The position numbers were made by a program, and so were the translations under genes. From assembly GCA_027044005.1 (NCBI GenBank), contig JALUDK010000050.1, positions 1-5,954 of the forward strand: DNA of 5,954 nucleotides, read 5' to 3'. Shown piece after piece: positions 1 through 4,585 of the stretch (within the stretch, counting starts at the first letter, position 1; every line of letters starts with the position of its first letter). The notes below the pieces were generated by a model. It saw nothing but the letters and a program-made list of their open reading frames with translations. It was not told the DNA's origin and did not search any database. Origin of the DNA: Acidilobaceae archaeon. Its GTDB lineage: Archaea > Thermoproteota > Thermoprotei_A > Sulfolobales > Acidilobaceae.

Positions 1-407
1 GCGACTAGTGTTATCTGGGAGCCCTCAAGGCCCAGGTCTACGAAGGGCGCTATACTGTCAAGTCGAATAGAGGGGCTAACGAGTTTCACGGCGCCAGCCT
101 TAGCAGCGTCGATAACGCTCCCCCCGCCCACAGCTATGATAGCATCTGCTTCACACTTCCTAGCGGCAGAGGCTACTTGATCCCCTACCTCCATCCCAGG
201 TTCAGGCCTCACGTCGCTATACACGCAATACCTAATCCCGGAGCCAGATAATGCCTCTAGTATATCCTTAAACCAGCTGGCGGAGACCAGCCTATTGTCT
301 GTAACAATTAGTGCTGCCTTGCTACCCCTATGGGATAGGAGCTCGAGGAGGGCGCGTGGAGCATCCTCATTATATATAATCCTACGTGGAAACCCGAGCA
401 TAACCAT
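1..407 (-). CDS. Iron-containing alcohol dehydrogenase family protein (N-terminal part; runs off the left edge)
   Basis: The minus strand codes for 135 visible residues from an ATG at 407 and stays open to the edge. Residues 30-95 look like the Rossmann-like half of the family. The sequence IIAVGGGSVIDAAK, at about residues 90-103, is the NAD(P)-binding GGGS-x2-D-x2-K signature of Fe-dependent alcohol dehydrogenases. The visible end (GSQITLV) fits the strand just before the family's IPTTAGTGSE segment. The metal ligands (Asp and His residues near positions 190-280 in the family) lie outside the window, so metal use and substrate cannot be read. The start is supported by GGGGTG at 422-417, nine bases upstream of ATG 407; a second ATG at 401 is possible. 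The gene lies 70 bases downstream of cdc48 on the same strand. Glycerol-1-phosphate dehydrogenase is a related alternative but fits the motif less well. The family call is confident and the reaction is unknown. Confidence 0.85.
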   Translation of the reverse strand, partial: MVMLGFPRRIIYNEDAPRALLELLSHRGSKAALIVTDNRLVSASWFKDILEALSGSGIRYCVYSDVRPEPGMEVGDQVASAARKCEADAIIAVGGGSVIDAAKAGAVKLVSPSIRLDSIAPFVDLGLEGSQITLV

Positions 408-463
408 TACATAAAACACCCCAAGGGCCCCTGGCCCCGGGCTAAGAGGGAGTATGGTTAGGG

Positions 464-472
464 GTAAATAAC
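464..472 (-). promoter_or_regulatory. Possible TATA box for the alcohol dehydrogenase gene
   Basis: The minus strand reads TTATTTA at 471-465 in an otherwise GC-rich 70-base gap. A transcript starting about 26 bases downstream would begin near 442 and give a leader of about 35 bases that contains the GGGGTG ribosome site at 422-417. The match is weak, and read-through from cdc48 is equally possible. Confidence 0.3.
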
Positions 473-477
473 CTGGG

Positions 478-2658
478 CTAGCCTAGGCTGAGCTTCTTCA
501 GCTCCTTCGACAGCTTCTCGTACCTGGCTATATCCTCCTTTGACAGGCTTGGCGGCACCTTCTTTAGGGCCTGCTCGAAGTGCTTCATAGATACCGGGCC
601 GACCTCAAGCTTCTCCCTTAGCTTTATCATCACGGCCTCCCTCACCACTGCCTCTATGTCAGCGCCGGTGTAGCCCTCAGTCATCTCAGCCAGCTTGTCT
701 AGGTCCACGTCCTCTGCCAGCGGCACCTTCCTGGTGTGTATCTTGAATATCTGCTTTCTGGCCTCCTTGTCTGGCGGCGGGACGTAGATTAGCCTATCGA
801 ACCTACCCGGCCTTAGCAGGGCAGGGTCTATTATGTCTGGCCTGTTGGTTGCCGCTATAACTACAACGTTCTGTAGCGGGACTATGCCGTCGAGCTCTGT
901 TAGTAGCTGGTTCACTATCCTATCTGTAACTCCGCTGGTATCGTGCCTGAAGCCCCTGGCTGGTGCTATGGAGTCTATCTCGTCGAAGAATACTATGGCG
1001 GGTGCCACCTGCCTGGCCCTCTCGAAGATCTTCCTCACAGCCTTCTCGCTTTCGCCTACCCATTTGCTTAGTATTTCTGGTCCCCTGACTGCTATGAAGT
1101 TTGCCCCGCTCTCCGTGGCGGCGGCCTTGGCTAGCAGCGTCTTACCCGTGCCCGGGGGGCCGAAGAGGAGTATACCCTTAGGCGGCCTAATACCCATCTC
1201 CTCAAACACCTTGGGGTACTTCAGCGGCCACTCTACGGCCTCCCTTAGCTCCTGCTTCACCTGCTCCAGCCCACCAATATCCTCCCACTTAACCTCGGGC
1301 ACCTCCACGAAGACCTCCCTGATCAGGCTTGGCCTGATCATCTTCATGGCGTCGACGAAGTCCCTCATCTCGACCTTGAGCTGCTTTAGTATATCGGTCG
1401 GTATGGACTCCATCTTAGACAGGTCAACCTTCTTCTCCTTCATAAACCTCCTAAGGGCGGCCATGGCAGCCTCCTTTGCCAGCGCCGCTAGGTCTGCCCC
1501 CGTGTAGCCGTGGGTCATCTCCGCTATCTTCTCCAGGTCAACGTCCTCCGCTAGTGGCATGTTCCTGGTGTGGACCTTGAGTATCTCCACCCTAGCCCTC
1601 TTGTCTGGAGGCCTTATCTCTATCTCCCTGTCGAACCTGCCGGGCCTCCTGAGAGCCGGGTCTACGGCGTCTGGCCTGTTGGTTGCGCCTATAACTATCA
1701 CCCTGCCGCGCTCCTTCAGCCCATCCATTAGGGTTAGGAGCTGTGCTACTACCCTCTTCTCGACCTCCCCGGTTACCTCCTCCCTCCTCGGGGCTATGGC
1801 GTCTATCTCGTCGATGAATATTATGCTTGGCGCGTTCTGCTCTGCCTCCTCGAATATCTCCCTGAGCCTCTGCTCGCTCTCCCCGTAGAACTTGCTCATG
1901 ATCTCGGGGCCGTTGATTGAGATGAAGTACGCCCCTATCTCGTTGGCAAGGGCCTTGGCTAGGAGCGTCTTCCCGGTGCCGGGGGGCCCGTATAGTAGTA
2001 TGCCCTTTGGCGGCTCTATGCCTAGGTGCTTGAATAGTTCGGGGTGCTTCATGGGCAGCTCTACGATCTCCCTTATCCTCTCCTTAGCCTCCTCAAGGTC
2101 TCCTATATCCTCCCATGTGACCCTGGGCACCTTCCTGGCACGGGTTATCTCCTCCGCCCTAACCGGCTTCTCCCTTATCTGAACCTCGGTATTATCGGTC
2201 ACGTAAACTATCTGGGCTGGCTGTGTTGACACCACAACTAGGGGTATACCCTCAAAGACCGGGACTATTATCGTCTCGCCACGGGCCAGAGGCTTCCTGA
2301 CCAGGAGCTCCTTGACGTAGTCGACGAAGTCCCTGCCAAACCTTATCGGCTCTATGGGTGCTAGGACGATCTTGCTGGCAGGCTCAACCCTCTCAGCCCG
2401 CCTCACCGTCACGGTATCGCCTATCCCGACCCTCAGGGCCGCTCTGAGATAGCCGTCTATCCTAATGATGTCGCTGTCATCGCCTGGCCTCAGGGGCCAT
2501 ACAACAGCTACAGCCTCACCCTCCCCGCTCTCGAGGTGGATGAAGTCTCCCGTCGAGACGCCTAGCTTGCTCATTGTCTCCTTGCTTATCCTAGCTATCT
2601 TCTTCCCTACATCCCTGGGGTATGCCTCTGCTACCCTCAGGCTTACCTCACTGTTCAT
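478..2658 (-). CDS. cdc48: Cdc48/VAT-type AAA+ ATPase (protein unfoldase)
   Basis: The product is a 726-residue ATPase of the Cdc48/p97/VAT family, which forms hexamers that thread and unfold proteins in the cytoplasm, often for the proteasome. An N-terminal double-psi barrel plus second N subdomain (about residues 3-170) precedes two AAA domains. D1 has Walker A GPPGTGKT at 224-231, Walker B with D283/E284, sensor N327 and arginine fingers R341/R344. D2 has Walker A at 500-507, D559/E560, N605 and R619/R622, so both rings look catalytically complete. The pore loops are aromatic in both rings (KFYG in D1, KWVG in D2), as in archaeal unfoldases. The C-terminus ends KKLSLG and has no HbYX proteasome-docking tail. 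ATG 2658 is preferred because GGAGGT sits eight bases upstream. A TTG at 2667, which would add three residues, overlaps that ribosome site. Length is usual for the family. Confidence 0.97.
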   Translation of the reverse strand: MNSEVSLRVAEAYPRDVGKKIARISKETMSKLGVSTGDFIHLESGEGEAVAVVWPLRPGDDSDIIRIDGYLRAALRVGIGDTVTVRRAERVEPASKIVLAPIEPIRFGRDFVDYVKELLVRKPLARGETIIVPVFEGIPLVVVSTQPAQIVYVTDNTEVQIREKPVRAEEITRARKVPRVTWEDIGDLEEAKERIREIVELPMKHPELFKHLGIEPPKGILLYGPPGTGKTLLAKALANEIGAYFISINGPEIMSKFYGESEQRLREIFEEAEQNAPSIIFIDEIDAIAPRREEVTGEVEKRVVAQLLTLMDGLKERGRVIVIGATNRPDAVDPALRRPGRFDREIEIRPPDKRARVEILKVHTRNMPLAEDVDLEKIAEMTHGYTGADLAALAKEAAMAALRRFMKEKKVDLSKMESIPTDILKQLKVEMRDFVDAMKMIRPSLIREVFVEVPEVKWEDIGGLEQVKQELREAVEWPLKYPKVFEEMGIRPPKGILLFGPPGTGKTLLAKAAATESGANFIAVRGPEILSKWVGESEKAVRKIFERARQVAPAIVFFDEIDSIAPARGFRHDTSGVTDRIVNQLLTELDGIVPLQNVVVIAATNRPDIIDPALLRPGRFDRLIYVPPPDKEARKQIFKIHTRKVPLAEDVDLDKLAEMTEGYTGADIEAVVREAVMIKLREKLEVGPVSMKHFEQALKKVPPSLSKEDIARYEKLSKELKKLSLG

Positions 2659-2666
2659 TCCTATCA

Positions 2667-2672
2667 ACCTCC
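2667..2672 (-). promoter_or_regulatory. Ribosome binding site of cdc48 (decides the start)
   Basis: The minus strand reads GGAGGT at 2672-2667, followed by eight bases and ATG at 2658. The in-frame TTG at 2667 starts on the last T of this motif, so it cannot use the motif for initiation. Confidence 0.75.
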
Positions 2673-2704
2673 ACCTCTTCTCCTATTCGGATATATCATG
2701 TCCG

Positions 2705-2740
2705 GGTTATATATAGTATAACTACAGTCTATATATAACC
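2705..2740. promoter_or_regulatory. cdc48 promoter region: perfect 12-bp inverted repeat of TATA-like arms
   Basis: GGTTATATATAG at 2705-2716 is exactly repeated in reverse complement at 2729-2740, with a 12-base spacer, so the arm centres are 24 bp apart. Each arm contains an archaeal TATA-like core on both strands. For cdc48 (minus strand) the arm at 2716-2705 would place transcription near 2685 and leave a leader of about 27 bases with the ribosome site. The other arm would start near 2708. Reading rightwards, the arms would start transcripts near 2737 or 2760, giving ribH a leader of about 200 bases. The spacing and symmetry would also suit a dimeric repressor competing with TBP. Which arm is used cannot be told from sequence. 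Confidence 0.6.
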
Positions 2741-2763
2741 TATTGGTGTGTCAATATGTTCAA

Positions 2764-2783
2764 TAAACCTATAATATGGTTTA
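2764..2783. repeat. Short inverted repeat around a TATAATAT core
   Basis: TAAACC at 2764-2769 and GGTTTA at 2778-2783 are perfect reverse complements around TATAATAT (2770-2777). The core could be a TATA element, or the repeat could be a weak hairpin at the end of the minus-strand RNA element that ends at 2785. No function can be assigned. Confidence 0.35.
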
Positions 2784-2784
2784 A

Positions 2785-2870
2785 CTGGGGTGGGTCGGCC
2801 CCGCGCGAGGACTTCACTCCCTAAAACGGGTAGGGTCGGCCCTGCTTTGCATCCTCACACCCACCCCCAG
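2785..2870 (-). ncRNA. Candidate box C/D-like guide sRNA with two kink-turns
   Basis: Read on the minus strand, the 86-base element has a terminal stem of 8 bp (2867-2860 with 2794-2787), plus two pairs beyond one bulged G. A 3-nt bulge UGU (2859-2857), tandem G-A/A-G pairs (2856-2855 with 2796-2795) and two G-C pairs follow, which is a kink-turn. The boxes are C-like GUGAGGA (2858-2852), D'-like CCGA (2839-2836), C'-like GUGAAGU (2817-2811) and D-like CCGA (2798-2795). Spacers C to D' (2851-2840) and C' to D (2810-2799) are each exactly 12 nt, the archaeal guide length. Between D' and C' a 5-bp hairpin (2835-2831 with 2823-2819) and a 3-nt bulge AGU make the second kink-turn. All four boxes differ from RUGAUGA/CUGA, so this could be a divergent guide or another L7Ae-binding RNA. 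Transcription and target are unproven. Confidence 0.45.
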
Positions 2871-2872
2871 GG

Positions 2873-2899
2873 ACGGGATCATGTTTAGCTTGTATCCGT
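2873..2899. repeat. Short hairpin between the GC-rich element and the ribH promoter
   Basis: ACGGGAT at 2873-2879 can pair with ATCCGT at 2894-2899, giving six base pairs with one bulged G and a 14-base loop. It could be the 5' part of the minus-strand RNA or part of a ribH leader. Nothing more can be said from sequence. Confidence 0.3.
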
Positions 2900-2905
2900 G
2901 CTAGA

Positions 2906-2917
2906 CGTTATTAATCC
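2906..2917. promoter_or_regulatory. Possible TATA box for ribH, perhaps shared with the minus-strand RNA
   Basis: TTATTAAT at 2908-2915 is the AT-rich core closest to ribH. Rightward use would start transcription near 2937 and give a leader of under 20 bases that just includes the GGAGG ribosome site at 2944-2948. Read leftwards it is ATTAATAA, and a start near 2885 would lie 15 bases before the terminal stem of the candidate RNA at 2870. The match to the TATA consensus is moderate. Confidence 0.35.
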
Positions 2918-2943
2918 TAGGAGGGTACAAATCCACACTCCAA

Positions 2944-2948
2944 GGAGG
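2944..2948 (+). promoter_or_regulatory. Ribosome binding site of ribH (supports a TTG start)
   Basis: GGAGG is followed by seven bases and TTG at 2956. No in-frame ATG or GTG lies at a comparable distance, and the homologous FN motif needs to begin about ten residues later, so TTG is the start. Confidence 0.75.
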
Positions 2949-2955
2949 ATCGGGG

Positions 2956-3399
2956 TTGGCAAGGCTGGGTATAGTAGTATCAGAGTTCAACTATGATATA
3001 ACCAGGATAATGCTCGAGAAGGCGCTGAGCCACGCCAAGTTCCTAGGGGCGGAGGTTACAATAGTAGTCAAGGTGCCTGGGACGTTCGATGCCCCCTACG
3101 CGGTGGCCGAGGTCCTGAAGAGGGATGACGTGGACGCGGTAGCCGTGTTGGGAGCTGTGATAGAGGGAGAGACGGAGCATGACGAGGTTGTAGCCCACCA
3201 GGCCGCTAGGAAGATACTGGATCTCGGCATCCAGTACTCTAAACCAGTCTCCCTGGGGATAATAGGGCCGGGAGCGTCCAGGATGCAGGCAGTAGAGAGG
3301 GCTGAGGAGTACGCCGCCAGGTCTATAGAGGCTGCTGTTAAGATGGCCAGAAGGCTACCGAGGATAAGAAAAGCCAGCATGGGGGAGACGGTGGAGTAG
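2956..3399 (+). CDS. ribH: 6,7-dimethyl-8-ribityllumazine synthase
   Basis: This cytoplasmic enzyme joins 3,4-dihydroxy-2-butanone 4-phosphate with 5-amino-6-ribitylamino-uracil to give lumazine, the penultimate step of riboflavin synthesis; family members form pentamers or 60-mers. The 147-residue product matches the archaeal form closely. It has FN at residues 11-12, PGTFDAP at 41-47, the GAVIEGETEHDE loop at 66-77 with the presumed catalytic H75, and KPVSLGIIGPG at 96-106, where archaeal members have GISGPG in place of the bacterial GVLT. It is not the related archaeal riboflavin synthase, which lacks this EGETEHDE loop. The start is TTG with a good ribosome site seven bases upstream. The GTP cyclohydrolase III gene follows after 35 bases on the same strand, so the two probably form a transcription unit. 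Confidence 0.95.
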   Translation: MARLGIVVSEFNYDITRIMLEKALSHAKFLGAEVTIVVKVPGTFDAPYAVAEVLKRDDVDAVAVLGAVIEGETEHDEVVAHQAARKILDLGIQYSKPVSLGIIGPGASRMQAVERAEEYAARSIEAAVKMARRLPRIRKASMGETVE

Positions 3400-3434
3400 C
3401 ACTAGTACAAGACAGCTCGAGAGGTGGGTTAGGT

Positions 3435-4157
3435 ATGGCAGAGGTTAGGCTGGCAGTGATAGAATTCGTGGGCTACAGGGAGTGGACCGAGAGCCTAGGC
3501 AGTGATAGGGAGTGGCTGATACAAATAATCCAATCCGAGATGTACGCCCTGGCGCAAAGGAGGGCGGCAGAGGCAGGAGCACATGTACTACCCATGAGGT
3601 ATGACTACATGATGCTACTGGCCTCCAACGTGGAAGAAGACCAGCTGGCCACCATACTAGACTCGATCAAGGAGAACAGTCAAGTACCGGTTAGAATGGC
3701 CAGCGCCTGCGGCCCTACGCCCATGGAAGCTGAAATGAAGGCCTGGAGCCTACTCAGGGAAACCAGCCCCGGGAAGCTATCGTATAATAGGTGTAGCGGA
3801 GAAGAGAGGGTGGCACTGGCCCATATAGATATAGATAACATAACGGCGATGACCCGGAAGATGGGGGCAACGAGGACGTACTATATAGTGGTAGATTTGT
3901 TGCAGAAAATAGCTGAGAAGGCGGGCAAATACGGATCAATAGTGCAATACCTGGGCGGCGACAATATACTAGCCGTCCTACCACCCAACAGCCACAGGCA
4001 CATAGTGGAGGAACTCATAAGCTTCGACGGCATAGACCTTAAAGCTGGGGTAGGCTACGCCCCCACGGCGAGAACCGCACTATCGCTAGCAGCAGAGGCG
4101 CTACACGAAATAAGGACCGGAGCCCCGGAAAAGATAGTCTACAAGAGCAGGGAGTAG
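3435..4157 (+). CDS. gch3: GTP cyclohydrolase III (archaeal, FAPy-forming)
   Basis: The product fits archaeal GTP cyclohydrolase III. This enzyme opens GTP to the formylamino-pyrimidine nucleotide (FAPy) and releases pyrophosphate, starting riboflavin and deazaflavin synthesis. It has 240 residues, close to the roughly 260-270 of the Methanocaldococcus protein. The fold is two cyclase/GGDEF-like halves. The N-terminal half carries RYDYM at 55-59. The C-terminal half carries AHIDIDNIT at 129-137 and the GGDN turn at 174-177, the likely metal and nucleotide site, then LKAGVGYAPTARTAL near 202-216, typical of the family. Near the N-terminus IEFVGYREW (9-17) stands where the methanogen protein, as I recall it, has IDNYGPW, so a metal-binding Asp may be Glu here. 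ATG 3435 has GAGGTG (3421-3426) eight bases upstream. Its position 35 bases after ribH supports a riboflavin operon. Confidence 0.92.
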   Translation: MAEVRLAVIEFVGYREWTESLGSDREWLIQIIQSEMYALAQRRAAEAGAHVLPMRYDYMMLLASNVEEDQLATILDSIKENSQVPVRMASACGPTPMEAEMKAWSLLRETSPGKLSYNRCSGEERVALAHIDIDNITAMTRKMGATRTYYIVVDLLQKIAEKAGKYGSIVQYLGGDNILAVLPPNSHRHIVEELISFDGIDLKAGVGYAPTARTALSLAAEALHEIRTGAPEKIVYKSRE

Positions 4158-4198
4158 CATCAAAGAAATAGGTCCAAGAACACATATACATGCACTCC

Positions 4199-4222
4199 TC
4201 CTTATATAAGAAAAATATAAGA
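4199..4222 (+). promoter_or_regulatory. Promoter candidate for the 78-residue protein and CitG-like unit
   Basis: The 132-base gap after GTP cyclohydrolase III is AT-rich and holds the palindromic TATA-like core CTTATATAAG (4201-4210) and a second core AATATAAG (4214-4221). Starts would fall near 4231 or 4244, giving leaders of 45-60 bases before the ATG at 4290. Being palindromic, the first core could in principle also be read leftwards, but no gene lies that way. Confidence 0.5.
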
Positions 4223-4229
4223 ATACGCT

Positions 4230-4263
4230 CGTGCAATTATTCTAATGTAATATGGTCTGCACG
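4230..4263 (+). repeat. Inverted repeat over the predicted transcription start
   Basis: CGTGCA at 4230-4235 and TGCACG at 4258-4263 are exact reverse complements separated by 22 AT-rich bases. This lies where transcription from the TATA cores at 4201-4221 should begin, so it could be an operator or a leader hairpin. The arms are short and chance is a real possibility. Confidence 0.3.
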
Positions 4264-4289
4264 GTGCCCCGCGGAGGGTTGTAAGGGGG

Positions 4290-4526
4290 ATGGCATACAT
4301 GTCCTTGGAAAGCGTGACCCGGGAGATCCTCTCCAGGCGGGATCCCCACGGATACTACGTGATCCCCGCCAAAGAGGAGGCGAGAAGCCTGGCAAGAGGG
4401 CCAGGGATAATAGTGATCGACGTGGGAGACGGGATCCTGATAAAGACTAGGAGCAGGAGCCAGGCAATAAAGCTCCTAAGGCTACTCCACAGGAGGGGGC
4501 TCCTGGCCGAGGAGGAAGAGATGTAA
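4290..4526 (+). CDS. Small conserved-looking protein of unknown function (78 residues)
   Basis: I do not recognise this protein. It is basic in the middle and acidic at the end (LLAEEEEM), with no membrane segment, signal peptide or cysteine pair. The predicted layout is an N-terminal helix (residues 5-16), then RDPHGYYVIPAKEEARSLARG. Two strands around GIIVIDVGDGILIKT (39-53) follow, and then a basic helix rich in Arg/Lys and Leu, SRSQAIKLLRLLHRRGLL (55-72). A strand-turn-strand followed by a basic helix would suit nucleic-acid binding, but that is inference. ATG 4290 follows AAGGGGG directly and has GGAGG (4273-4277) 12 bases upstream. A second ATG at 4299 has a better distance from the G run. 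Codon use (AGG, ATA) matches the neighbours. The CitG-like gene follows within 60 bases, so co-transcription is likely. Confidence 0.75.
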   Translation: MAYMSLESVTREILSRRDPHGYYVIPAKEEARSLARGPGIIVIDVGDGILIKTRSRSQAIKLLRLLHRRGLLAEEEEM

Positions 4527-4585
4527 CCCCAGCCAAGGGACTCGAGCGCCATGGGCAAGAAGAGTTGAGGTGTAACCCTAGCTTT

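Noticed and set aside
1..407. Glycerol-1-phosphate dehydrogenase as the left-edge gene.
   Set aside because: The VGGGSVIDAAK context matches Fe-alcohol dehydrogenases better than the GGGxxxDVAK form of G1P dehydrogenase; the deciding metal-site half is outside the window.
833..2182. Long open frames on the plus strand opposite cdc48.
   Set aside because: They are antisense shadows created by the biased codon use of cdc48, and they contain low-complexity Ser/Leu-rich protein without motifs or ribosome sites.
2656..2667. TTG start for cdc48 at 2667 (729 residues).
   Set aside because: The TTG overlaps the GGAGGT ribosome site; ATG 2658 has the right 8-base spacing.
2807..2859. H/ACA guide RNA on the plus strand (GAGGA/TCCTC stem followed by ACA).
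   Set aside because: The 5-bp stem and ACA are present, but the left side of the pocket would be about 20 nt long, there is no convincing upper stem with a kink-turn, and the longer 9-bp closing stem would be ignored.
2787..2867. tRNA, intron-bearing or permuted tRNA on the plus strand (strong end stem, CTTTGCA resembling a UGC anticodon loop).
   Set aside because: There is no T-arm GGTTCGAATCC-like sequence, no D-arm signature, and the bases around CTTTGCA do not pair as an anticodon stem.
2785..2955. Known FMN riboswitch (RFN element) upstream of ribH.
   Set aside because: The conserved RFN blocks such as AGGGTGAA-like and the multi-stem core are absent.
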